From: Crotophaga sulcirostris
Taxonomy: Eukaryota; Chordata; Aves; Cuculiformes; Crotophagidae
Assembly (NCBI GenBank): GCA_013397455.1
Contig: VYZB01000096.1
Location: forward strand, 1,962,521-2,026,520
Length of the DNA: 64,000 nucleotides
Direction of reading: 5' to 3'
This document shows positions 1-11,285 of the stretch, in pieces (position 1 is the stretch's first letter; each line of letters opens with the position of its first letter). The position numbers and the translations under genes were made by a program. The notes beneath the pieces were generated by a model. It was not told where the DNA came from, did not search any database, and was given only the letters and a program-made list of their open reading frames with translations.

Positions 1-760
1 CGGCGGCCCTGCCCGGCGCCGGCGCGACAGCCCGGGGCGGAGAGGCATCGCCGGGGCCTACGCTCCGGCCGTCTCGCTGGGTGGGTTTGCCACCGCCGCC
101 ATCTTCCCCCGACGACGTGTCTGCCGCCCGCCCCCGCCCCGCTGCTCTTTCCAAGCGTGAGCTCCGGCGCCGGGGGAAGCGAGGCGCCCTGCCGCCCGCC
201 CGGTGCGGGAGTGGCAGGCGGCAGAAGCCCGGCTCCAGCACCGGAGCTGTCCGGCGGCCCGGCTTCAGCACCGGGAGCTGCCTGGCGGCCCGGCTTCAGC
301 ACCGGAGCTGTCCGGCGACCCAGCTCCAGCCTCGGGAGCTGTCCAGCAGCCCGGCTCCAGCCTCGGGAGCTTCCCGGTGGCCCAACTTCAGCACCGGGAG
401 CTGTCCGTGGGCACTCGGCTCCAGCCCCGGGAGCTGTCCTGTTGCCTGGCTCCAGCACCGGGAGCTGTCCGTGGGCACTCGGCTCCAGCCCTGGGATCTG
501 TCTGGTTGCCCAGGTCCAGCCCCGGGAGCTGTCCTGTTGCCTGGTTCCAGCCCCGGGAGCTGTCCGTGGGCACTGGGCTCCAGCCCCGGGAGCTGTCTGG
601 TGGCCTGGGCGCTGGGGATGGGGAAGCGTGAGCTTTCCCCTTGTGCTGTGCCCCAGCTGGGAGGAGGAGGCTGGTGTTGTCTGAGGTGTGGGGGTCCCGC
701 TGGCATGGGAAGCATGGGCCGTGTTCTTCCCTAACCTGGCTGGGAGGCTCTGAGTGAACT
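1..760. promoter_or_regulatory. CpG island, probable promoter region
   Basis: This segment is strongly GC-rich and dense in CG dinucleotides, and composition drops sharply to AT-rich DNA after about 760. Such islands normally mark vertebrate promoters and first exons. It holds a minisatellite (226-610) and, at 95-105, the minus-strand motif AAGATGGCGGC, which matches the YY1 element common just downstream of start sites of housekeeping genes. No TATA box is evident. The direction of transcription is not settled. The YY1-like motif points to a minus-strand transcript leaving the left edge, while the exon-like segments to the right are on the plus strand, so a bidirectional promoter is possible. 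The several long open frames here come from stop-poor GC-rich repeat DNA. Confidence 0.7.
226..610. repeat. GC-rich minisatellite, about 31-bp unit, 12 copies
   Basis: Twelve imperfect copies of a roughly 30-33 bp unit can be counted by the recurring core GGGAGCTGTCC (variants include CCGGAGCTGTCC, GGGAGCTTCCC and GGGATCTGTCT). Each core is preceded by GGCTCCAGC followed by CCC or ACC. The first copies are linked by GGCGGCCC and later copies alternate between a GTGGGCACTCGG and a GTTGCCTGG linker, which suggests a later higher-order duplication of a two-unit block. Because the period is not a multiple of three and the unit lacks stops, several frames on both strands stay open. They encode shifted versions of the same peptide and should not be called genes. 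Confidence 0.85.
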
Positions 761-3700
761 CAAGAAAACTGTTCTCCCTCCAAGGCAGAGTAGTCACACT
801 GACTTCTAACAGCTTAAAAATAAGCAAAGTTATTACTATTGTGGGTATGACTTTTATGAGTACTGTGGAGCTGAAGCACTAAGTGGTTTTTTTATACCAG
901 AATTAGTATTGTGTCTTGGACATGTTAACTACAGCTGGCCCTTCGCACTGAGTACCTGGAAGCTATCTTCTGGGTTTTAGTTGCTGACTTTGGAAGTCTG
1001 TTTCCAAGAGTCATTGCATTAGTGTTAGCTCCATAATGAAAACTTCAGATATCATTTGTGTGACAGCTACTAAACTGTCAGGTGATCTTCTAAAAACATT
1101 TCAATGTCCGTTTAATAAAAATGATTTTTTTGGGAAACATTTGGAAGAATGACAGTGTAATTGAGCACTGGAAATAAAGTGTTATACCTCATTTTTTACT
1201 AAATGCCTCTCAGTCTCACGCTATATGTTTTACTTGCTATTACGATACTTTTATTTTAAAGCAATTTAAACTCCCTCACATTGCTAAATCATCTGACATA
1301 TCAAAATAATCAATAATTTTTGTCTACTGTCTCTGCATTCTTAAAAGTCATTAATAAAGAAGAAAATGGAAAATGGAAAATTATTCAAGTTGTAGTTTAA
1401 ATATATGAAAATAGCCTTACAGTTTTAAAGAAAGTTCCCAGCAAATTTTGTTACAAATTATAATCTTTATGATCTAATATAAAGAATTATTTCAGTATGA
1501 CACTAGGATCAATGTGAACCGTTAAGCATACATATGAAAAATAAACTATTTTCAAGTAATGACAAAGTAAAACCAGCCTAAGAAATGAAACAGAACTGTT
1601 TTCATTTGTAATCTTCAGAACCCTGTAAGCAGACAACCGACAATAGAAAGGTCTTCATCAGTTTTAAGGATAAACTGTAAACTTTATGTGGGGTTAAGTT
1701 TCTCATTATGTCTCACTAAAGCTTCCTCTAGAGTTCTGTGTAAGCTGTGAGGAAAATGGTATGGTGTAAAGTTTATACAGGAAGGATAGGCTAAAAGAGC
1801 TCTCTTAGGAAAATGCTGTTGTCAATGGAATTTGGATAGATGGCCCCCAATATTTTACAGGATACTGAGAAGTGATCTAGTGCCAGATGGATAACTCGCC
1901 AATTTCATTTTTCTTAAAGTGAAGTGGCTCCTTGAACCATCAGGTACATGTTTATTCTGAAGATATCTACACATTAAGCACAACCCTCCACCAAAGTCAT
2001 ACCAGAGCTTGTTCTGCATTTTTAGATAGATAATACTGAGTTTAATTCTCGACAGTTCTTTTCCTTCTGTCAAGAGAAGAGAAAGAAGAAGAAAGACCCC
2101 CTCCCCCATATTTATATGAATGAACTGCTGTTATTGCATAGAGATAAATATAGAGCTAAATCTTGCAGTCTTTGTTGAAGTGTAATTCTCCTCGAAGGCA
2201 AGCTCCTTTTGAAGTGGAAGGTATTTTTGTCTGACTAAGCAATAAAATTGTGTCATTTCATTCCATGGAGAAATATGGGAGGATAAAAAAAGATGCTGAA
2301 AACAAGAGTTGACATTTAGAGATATTATCACAATGTTGTGAAAAGGGGCAAGCATGGATTTCCCCCTATTTTTTTTTTTGATAATTTATGATGATTGAGT
2401 GTCAGTATGAATGGCTAGTCCCTAGACTCTACTTCCTTTCTCCATTCTATTTCTATTTTGTGCTTTTCAAATTCTTATGCCGTACCCATCACTGTGGTAT
2501 TTGAGCATCTTCCAAAAGTACATTAAGTAGTGTGACTCACATCTGTAATGTAGACTATTTATTCTTTTCCTTTCACTCCCTGGGGTAACTATGTGTGGAT
2601 TTAAAATAGATACATAACTTCTCCTTGTGCTTGTTTTACTCTTTTTGGGGAAAGGAAATGCAGATGGTATTCGTTGTAATCTGTAGCAACTAGTAGTGAT
2701 CAGATCAGCATGAATTCTTGCCAGGATTTGCTGGAACATGATGGCATGGAAAGCAGAAGCTTTCCAGATTTGCTCTCTCCTTTAGCCTGGTTTGGTCTGT
2801 GAAATATGTCTAACTACAGCTGTGCGCTCTGTTCCTGTGGTGGAGCTTCCTCTTTAAAAAGGAGGAAACTCTGCTATTTGACTGTCTCTCTTCTGGAATT
2901 TCTGGGACCCTTGGAGTGCATTTTCAATGTCATGTACTAGGAAGGTGCCTTTTTGACAAGGTTATTGAATGTATATTTTGCATAGTATTAAATATGCATA
3001 ATTCATGAGTGAATTCTTGTCTGTATACTGAGTATAAGTCCTCTGCTGTTACAGGAATATTTATGTATTTTCAGCTTTCATTGTTATGGGTGTTTTACTT
3101 TCATGCATGTAACAGAACTTTTGATTGTGGCTTTTCTTTTACATTTTGCATCCTTCCACTTAAAAACTCTAGTTTTGTATGTGTACATTTTCTAACAGAT
3201 TTTAGATAGTACATTTCTTCCATATGGATTGATTTATAGGACCAGTCTTGTCCTTTCCTACTGGTAATTTGTACATTATTTCTATATCAAAGGACTGAAT
3301 TGAGAGGATGTACACAGAAATAAAGATTTGTAGAAGATGTTAGTGTGCTGACATTATTTGTGAAGACTTATGTTTCAACCTCTGTTATGTACTTATACAC
3401 ATTTTTGTACTTGCATTATCACGAGTTTCCCACTCCTTTGCCTAATTATTCTGAAGATGAAATGCTTTCCTTGTAAAGTTAGACCTGCAACTCTCATGCA
3501 TTTTAGCTTTTCATAGCTATGGACAGTTTGACCCAGTAGAAGACAAATTTTCTCCAAGAGAAATTTCATTGTGAATTCAACTGGCTTTTCATATATTTGC
3601 AAAACATCAGAGGTTTACCATGAGGTCCTTATAAAAGTTCTCTTTTGTATGTGTGTGTGGCTGAAATCAACTGGCATTGTCATCTATTTTATTCAGGGGG

Positions 3701-4919
3701 AGAAGACAGATGGAAAAACGGTAGGCTAGGTAGAGAACGGTGCCTTTCCATTAGCCACCACTGTCAAGTCTATCGTTAGCTTTAGGAAGGTATGACTGAC
3801 TGTGGGCTTGAGTGTGCTCAGTTGCTCTGTGTCTGTAGTTGCACAGCCATGATAATAACTGGGTAGCTGCACTGACTGAAAGAAAAAAGTAGATCTCAGA
3901 GAAGTTAGACTGTGTGGGCACTGCAGGGCAGTGTGGGTAAGTGAGGTGTGGGGCAGGATGTTGGACTTCGGGAGAGGAAACAATAGACTGATGGCTGTGA
4001 GCCACAGCAGTGTAAATATTCACCTCTCAAAGCTGTTGTACTGCTTTCTAAAGAATTATCCTGGTTTATAAATAATCAACTCTGATTTATACTGCTTTAA
4101 AAGCACTGTATGTTTAGGGTCTGGGTTTTGGGGCTGGAGGGATGACAAAGATGTAGGTGGTGATTATTTGTTTTGTTTTGTTTTTTTTTTTTTTCTAAAA
4201 TAGAGATGTGTATATGGGAATTTCCGAAGTTTATAGATCTGCTTTTGGCTACATAGTAAACTAGGACTCCAGGCAATGTTAGTTGTTTAAGTTATGCTCT
4301 CATAACTTTACGCTGCATTTTGCCTGAATCTGGAGTGCTGAGAAGAACAGACCATTGCTCCACCACTGCTCATTTTACTTTTGCTTCTATGTATTATAAG
4401 ATAAAATATGGTCAAGATGATTTTAAAAGTAATAATCTTATGCAGTGTAAAATAAGTGATAGTGGAAATTACAAGAAAAGATGTAGTTGAGGAAGATAGT
4501 TGTCCCCTTCCCTTCCCTGCCCTCTATCCTGCCCTTTTCCCTTCCTACTACCTCATTCTCTGCTCCTTCTAATATTCTTTATCATCTCTCCTTGCTTTTG
4601 TTTTAACAGTTTGTACTACTTTTTGGGCTTGTGTCAAAACTATCAGTGTTCCTTACTCTTCTCTCTTACCACACACTTAGATATTTTATACTGTAGATAA
4701 TACTTGTCAGGTTATTACAGCTTGTACCATTTGCTCTTCAAGAGCACCCAGTGTTTACAATTGTTCTGCAAAGCACCTAGCACACTTTTGGGCACTGTCT
4801 ACAAATAATAGCAGCAGTACTTCCGCTTAGTAACTAAGCAGAATGTGTTGGAGATTATACAGACTGGCAGTTACACTTATTAATGACTCTGCTAATATTA
4901 ATGTTGAGTAAAATTTCAG
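761..4919. other. AT-rich non-coding stretch, putative first intron
   Basis: No convincing exon, RNA gene or young repeat was seen. A short stretch near 4766-4815 (AAGCACCTAGCACAC followed by an AATAATAGCAG tail) resembles the tail of old amniote interspersed repeats, but the match is from memory and weak. A T-run lies near 4178-4194. Open frames here are short and lack coding character. Confidence 0.4.
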
Positions 4920-5072
4920 AAGACTGCAATAGTGCTGATGTTCCCGCATTCGAAATGTACAAGCAGAATGGGTTGGATGTAGAAAGGCCTGACATCATAT
5001 GGGGCCAAAAACCAGAAAAGCTGATACAGGATTTAGTCAACAAAGAACCGAAAAAATATTTAACACCAGCTG
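4920..5072 (+). CDS. Candidate internal coding exon, unknown protein (153 nt)
   Basis: The segment is preceded by a branch-like GCTAAT and an acceptor AAATTTCAG, and followed by the donor CTG|GTATGT. It is open in one frame for 50 complete codons. It begins with two bases that complete a split codon and ends with one base, so it is a symmetric phase 1-1 exon. The peptide starts DCNSADVPAFEMYKQNG, continues with PDIIWGQKPEKL and ends near KKYLTPA. It is hydrophilic and mixed in composition, unlike chance translations of the surrounding AT-rich DNA. The polypyrimidine tract is weak, the main reason for doubt. I do not recognise the family. An in-phase upstream partner could be the open segment at 1-80, whose donor CTGG|GTGGGT also ends in phase 1; the junction codon would then be Glu. 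Confidence 0.55.
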
Positions 5073-5477
5073 GTATGTGCTTTCTGAAAAATATATCTTG
5101 TCAAATACATCTGCTTTTACACTGCTTTGAAACAAAAAGAAGAAAACATGTAATTTTTTATCCGTAAGACAAGAATGTAGACCATACTTTAAAAGGCACT
5201 GGGACTGTATCCTAGAAAGCAGTGACTGGGTGAAATACAGTGGTCTCTGGAAGTGAGTTTAGGGGGCTGAATGGTTCCTTCTGGATTCTGTCTGCGTGCA
5301 TCTGTGGGCTGGGTAATGTCTAAATAACTGAGAATGTCAAATAATTGATTTTTCCATTGAAACAACAGCTTAATTAGTATATAAACTGTGAGTATAAAAA
5401 TACACAGAAGGTTACTGCAGAACTGATATAAAATGTATTTTTACCCTGCCAAATAAGTTTTAAGATACTTGCAGCAT
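5073..5477. other. Non-coding, nothing recognised
   Basis: This is the intron-like sequence after the candidate exon donor. No repeat or motif was recognised before the CR1 copy begins. Confidence 0.4.
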
Positions 5478-5896
5478 ATTCAGAGGAGACCTTATTGCTC
5501 TTTACAACTACCTGAAAAGAAATTGTAGCCAGGTGGATGTTGGTAGTAACAAGTGATATGATGAGTGGAAGTGGTCTCAAGTTGTGCTAGGGGGGGGTTA
5601 AACTAGATATTAGGAAATATTGCTTCACTGAAAGGGTCGTCAAGAACTGGAACATGCTGCCCAGGGAAGTAGTTGAGACACCCTCAGTAGAGGTATTTAA
5701 AAGACATGTAGGTGCGATGCTTAGGGACATAGAATCTTCGAATGCTTTGGATTGGAAGGGACCATGAAGGTCATCTAGTCCAACGCCCCTGCAGTAAGCA
5801 GGGACATGGTTTAGTGGTGGGCTTGGCAGAGTTAAGTTTGTGGTTGGACTTGATAATCTTAAAGGTCTTTTCCAACCTAAATGACTCTGATTCTGT
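5478..5896 (+). mobile_element. CR1 LINE 3' end, 5'-truncated, with nested inverted CR1 tail
   Basis: The sequence follows the well-known avian CR1 3' region: GAGGAGACCTTATTGCTC, the block around TTCACTGAAAGGGT, then GGAACATGCTGCCCAGGGAAG, GTATTTAAAAGACATG and GGTCTTTTCCAACCTAAATG. It is on the plus strand, heavily 5'-truncated, and carries only the end of the element. At 5731-5807 the colinear match is interrupted by about 77 bp that read as a minus-strand CR1 tail (TTGGAAGGGACC, TCATCTAGTCCAAC), flanked by two copies of GGGACAT. A minus-strand open frame across this region is a shadow of the repeat. Confidence 0.9.
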
Positions 5897-8459
5897 AATG
5901 TAATGGTTTGGTCTTTGACATTTAATCCAGTGGAATGTGAAATTAGCCAAGTATATGAATTTTCAGTTTTTATCTGGAAGGTAGACTTGACAGCCTTGGG
6001 AATTTTCTTCAGCTGAATGTCACCTCTCACCCTCCGCTTTACTGGCTTCCTTGAAGTTTTACTCTTGATTTCACAGTCAGTCAGAAGGGTATGAAATTTT
6101 TAAGTCCATTAGGCCCACCTTTTCCAATAAGTTGTTTTTTTTTTTGTGTGTTTCTTTCTTTCCTCAACATCTTCTCTGATAGATTTTTTTTTTTTGACAG
6201 GATCTTGGGGAGAGAAAACCCCAAAGAACAGAAGAAATAATGAGTTATGAACTCTTCTCTGCTTGTTTGACGGCAGACATTACACCTTAATAATGAGCTT
6301 TGAGGTGGAGGTGATTTTTTGAGTTAAGATTAGATCATGTGGGATGTCTTAATCATATGTCTTACTATATCACGGTTAATAACTAGAAGTTATCATAGAC
6401 AACCTAATCTCTTTAAAAATAGGCAACAGCGAGTATTCTTAATTTAGACTCATAAGAAGGAAGACTATTTAAATATTAATTGTTTAAAAATGGCATTCAA
6501 ACACAGATGTCTTTCAGACAAATTAATTCATATTATAAATCTTAAGTTCAAATCAAACCATATTGTTTTCAGTGCTTACTGAATGTACTTTTTGCCTCTT
6601 TTGCAGGACTACATGGTGTAACAGGAGGAACTATTATGTCCTTGAAGTATAGCTGTCTTTTTAGGGTATATTATATTAATAGTTTATTTATAAGAACAGT
6701 TTACATCTAATTTGATAGTGTTTTTGTAAAATCAGTAAACTCCAATAACTGCTTCTTGTGGTTTGTTAAACTTCTGGTGATGCAATGAAATTGCAGAATC
6801 AGTGCTGTGCAGAAAACTGCTTCTGCATGATATTGTGTTATGAGTGTTTACTCATGTTGTTTCACCTAGGTATTGTCTTGAAGCTGCAAAGGGATCAGTC
6901 AGGACTGAGATTGTAAGAGTTATTGTAACAGTACAAGATTGTATAGGGGAGTAGTTGTGCTTTTAAAAAGTTAGTACATGTAATTTTTGGAGAGCAAGAG
7001 TCCAAAGTAATTTATACTGTTCTCTGCTGTTTTTATTGAAGGTAGATGGCAGTTCTTTTATGGTTTTGAATTCAAATATCAGCTGTCAACACATTTCTCT
7101 TCCTAAACATGTTTTTAGAGTGATCTTAGTTGAATTTTGACAAACTGAAATTAAACGCATGCATTTTGATAGGGGAGGAGTTTATAATAGTGTACTTTAT
7201 GTGTCTTTTGGAATTTTGGAGTTCTGAAGTTTTGATGTGAGGGCCTAAAGAATATATTTGTTTTAAACTTTAAACTAATTTATTAAAACCACAGTGAGAT
7301 ATCCTGTTTCTTCTAGCAGGAGTTAGCAAGAGCTGAACTTGTGTTTCAAAAAAGTCTGAGTGCTTCTATTCAGAAAATTCACAAAGAAAATCTTTAAACT
7401 TTAAATAAAACAAACATAGAAAAGTTATTTTCTTTTTACTATCTCTATGGGGTTGGTTCTTTCTTCATATGATGATGTTTAAATACTGCCTGATGACTTA
7501 TTCTTTCTTTATTTAACATTAATATTTTTAAGGTGAATGGTTTCTTATAGCAAATATTATGTTGCATTTGTACAGAGAACATCTCAAAAGTCATATAACA
7601 TTACTAGCTATTTGACCTAATGTGGTATTTTGATTCTATGTATTTGTGAGGGCAGACTTACTTTAGAATGTGCATTATCTTAAGCATATGAGGGCATTAA
7701 ATATGTTGACCTTTAAATAAAATTGTGAGTTAGAGACAGTCAGCCCTTTTTGGAAAAACGTTTTACAACTATCTCTCATATAAATTTTTAGAAATGAGTA
7801 CTCCAGTGTGTTAGCAAGAAATCTTTTTCCATTTACAGTTACACTAACTCTTGGTGCATTTATACATTTTTACCTTTACAAAAGGGATGAGTCGGAAGTA
7901 ATGCTTTTAAAGCTCAGATAACATGTAGAATAATAGAAAATAGGGTTGTTTGGGACTTCAAATTCATCCTTTGTCTCAAGGTATGCCCAACTGTAAGACA
8001 GCACTTCCTGACACTTATGTTTCTCATCTAGTGATTCCCAACTGTGAGGGGCCACCTAGCTAGTGAAATAAATAGGCTTCATGGCCAAGGCAAGGGTGCG
8101 TAACAGATGATACAAAGAATTCAAGCTATCCACTCTGCAAAAGCTGTGCTGCCTTTGTAGGAGAAAGTGAGGAATGGGACAAACAGATCTTGGGGTAAAG
8201 CTCTGGATCCACTATGAAACTTGTACATTTTTTTCAATTATAGTTTACTACTGAAAGGTATGGGATCAGTGAATCCAACTACTGACCTAACCACAGATGG
8301 AGATTCTTTCTCTCCCTAGGTAATTTGTCTCAGTTACTCAGAGTCATTACCATTACATGTTTCCCCTATTCTTAAACCTAAATCTCCTTCCTGCCATTTG
8401 CTTCACACTCTATCCTAACTGGAAATGCAGAGGAGTCTGTTACTCTGTTACTTTTCTTT
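5897..8459. other. AT-rich non-coding stretch
   Basis: Only short T-runs (near 6130-6146 and 6184-6196) were noticed. There are no exons with convincing splice sites and no recognisable repeats. Confidence 0.4.
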
Positions 8460-8925
8460 TTATAGCAGCTTTTAAAATATTTCACAAATGTGATCATATC
8501 TCCTCCTGTAGATTCTCATCATCTCCTTGCTGTAGACTCAACAGGTCATATTTTCTAGACTTTTTGCCATTCCTGTTACCGTCTTGTTCTTTATATACTA
8601 ACTGATCTTTTTTGAAATGCAACGTCCAAAACCAGACACAGTATTCCAAACAAAAATGTATGGGGAGGCCACAAGAATAATACCATGTGTCTTGCACAAG
8701 AATACTTTCCTTGTACAGCCGGTGCCATGTATGCTTGGGTTTTCTCTTGTTGTATAGCATTATGAACTAATGGTCAGCTTGTGGTCTACTGTACCTTCAA
8801 CATGCTTTTCTGCAGCAGTGCCGTTGAATCAATGATTCCTCATTGTGTATTTTGAAGTTGATTCCTTGAGCTATGCATAGTGTTTGTCTTCATCCTCGTT
8901 GAGTTGTATTTTGTCTATATCAGAT
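8460..8925 (-). mobile_element. Ancient, highly diverged CR1 LINE fragment
   Basis: Read on the plus strand, the order of blocks is that of an inverted old amniote CR1: GTGATCATATCTCCTCC, then a region ending CCAGACACAGTATTCCA, then CCATGTGTCTTGCAC, CTTGTGGTCTAC and GCAGCAGTGCCGTTGAATC. Divergence is much higher than for the copies at 5.5, 11.3 and 40.5 kb, so this is an early insertion. Both ends are approximate. Confidence 0.7.
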
Positions 8926-11285
8926 GCTTCTTATGAATTTTGCATTAGTGTGCTTAAATAAAATGCACAAACAGCCCTTGGAGCAAGAACAAGGATTTGC
9001 CTCTGGAGAGTATCTTATTGAGACTATGTTCTCTTGCTTCTCCATACATTCACATTCCTGACTGCACAGTCACATAGCTTCACTGGTAGGATGCAGAATA
9101 ATCTTATTCCAGTTTTGCCCATGGCTTGTTCATTTGAGAAGAAAGAGCTGTGTTCAAGTCTCCTCAATCGGAGAAGGGTGTGCAACAGAGGTCTTGCACC
9201 TCCTTGGAAATGCATAACTGCTACACTATCCTAAGGGAAACAGTTGTGTCCTCTGCTGTATTTATTCAGTCCATTGAAGATATTGGCTTACTTACCACAA
9301 ATGTGACAAAAAAGTTGGGGTCCAAAAGATACCTAATTGCTAAGGATCTAATGAAAATAAGTAGATAGGTAGTGGAAAGGGATTGTCTACATTCCTGACT
9401 GTGGAAAAGTTTGCTTACACCATATTATGTACCAAAGAGTCCTTGTAGGGGAGAACAATATTTATTTAGCTACTGTGTATTTACAAGTTGATAGGTCACT
9501 TTTGCTTGTAGTCTGTTAAAAACAAACTATTGAATTGCTATGCATTCTGAATTCAGCACTTTCTTGCTTTAAAAGCCTGGATAAACAGGTATCTCTGGAA
9601 GGTGTTGTGTGGTGTAGAAATATAATATATTTTTGCTGAATCAGGCCCTAAGACAGTTTTGGAACATGGGTTTTGATGTAGCATGTTTTCATTAATTTGG
9701 TTAGTCATTGTGATTATGATTCATTTCATTCTGTGTAACCGATTACTGCACAGTAAGTGACAGCTGAACCATGTATTATCTAACAGCTAGAAAAACAGCA
9801 TCACTGTCATGTTTGGAAGGCTGAGGATTATACTTTTATTGAACATGTGTTTTGTACTAAAGTAAAAATGCTTTGGGAAAATCTTACTTTTTTCAAACTA
9901 CTTGTAGCATTGCAGATAAAATATCATAGTGAACAATATGAACTATTTAAAATAAGATCTTAATAGTTATTTATGAATAGGATGAAGCTTCTTGTTCTGT
10001 TTTTTTGATAATCTTCTGGCTTTTTGGATTGGTTGTAAAATTATGCCTGTGGATGCTTTGCTGATAGTCTGATTTACATATAAGTGGCAGGTTTGTGAAG
10101 CTAAATTTAACTGAATGGGAAATATTTTTCAAGTCCTGCTATTACTTCTATGCTAATATATATCACATCAGAAGACATTTCAAGTGAAGCAGTAATTTTA
10201 ATTATTCTAATGAACTTTACAAAAAAATGCCTGGGAAATTCAAGAGTTAGTGTGTTGTAAAGTTAAGCAGAACCCCAGTGTGACTGAAAGAAATTTGTAT
10301 ATTTACCTAGTGTCCACATTTCTTTTTAAAAAATGTATCTTCCATGTTTAAAAATATGTGTAAGAAAATTCAAATATATTTTTCCTGCCCTGTTTATGGT
10401 TTATTTGAAAAAATGCTGTAGAGGGTACTGTGAAGGTACTAAGCCAAGGAAAGGTATTTTTAGAGTAGAGTACAGAGAAAGTACTTGGTATTTGAAAGCG
10501 TTAAATTCTACTGTCTGCTTGATATCTGAACATGCAGGTGGCCGAAGATGAATGAAATCTAATGAACTGTAGCTGAGCACTGATGTACATTCATATATTT
10601 TGAATATTTTTGTTTAAGCATGGTCGGAAGACAAGTGTTTCTAGCTACTTTGTAGTGTTTATATGAATATGTCTTCCACACAATTTATCAAGTGTTCTTG
10701 TTTAAAATTTGGTGTGAGTTATATATTTGAAATGTCTTTATAAGACAAATATTCTGTTGTATAAAAGAAGCTTTTGTTGGCAGAAACACCAAATAATATT
10801 TATTTAGATTTTGAACTATTACTGTGAATGGTCATATTAGTTCTGCACAAACAAGAGTGATAATAATTGTAGAATTAGGCCATGATCACACTGATACTTG
10901 TGCCCCATCTTGACTTCTCAGACATAAATAACTATTTCTTAACTCAGTAGGACCAGTTATTTATGGATAAGAGATTCATTAAAGGAACATGGGTTAAAAT
11001 AATGCCTTCATTTAGACTTCATAATTTTGCCTAATAACACCTTAAAATATTAAAAAATAGCATTCACTGAAACTGTAAGTGGAGCCATGGTTCAATAGTT
11101 AAGAAGCAGGTGGTGATAATTTTTAGTTTTTAACCACTGTCCATATATAGAACATACAATATTCTTCACAAATTACAATGTTTACTCTTTTAATGAGATA
11201 ATTTCTTGAAAGATTACCAATAAAATTCATTAGTTCAGTGAGTCATTAAATAAGTAAAGGCACCTTTATATATTTCTAAGAAAGG
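8926..11285. other. AT-rich non-coding stretch
   Basis: No gene or recognisable repeat. Short open frames near 9034-9368 and 10333-10551 lack coding character or splice context. Confidence 0.4.

Noticed and set aside
81..734. Several long overlapping open frames on both strands (up to 217 codons)
   Set aside because: They are produced by the stop-free 31-bp minisatellite in a GC-rich island. The same peptide appears in shifted frames, and no domain or splice logic supports any of them.
5587..6030. 147-codon minus-strand frame
   Set aside because: It is the antisense of a CR1 3' end and its nested tail.
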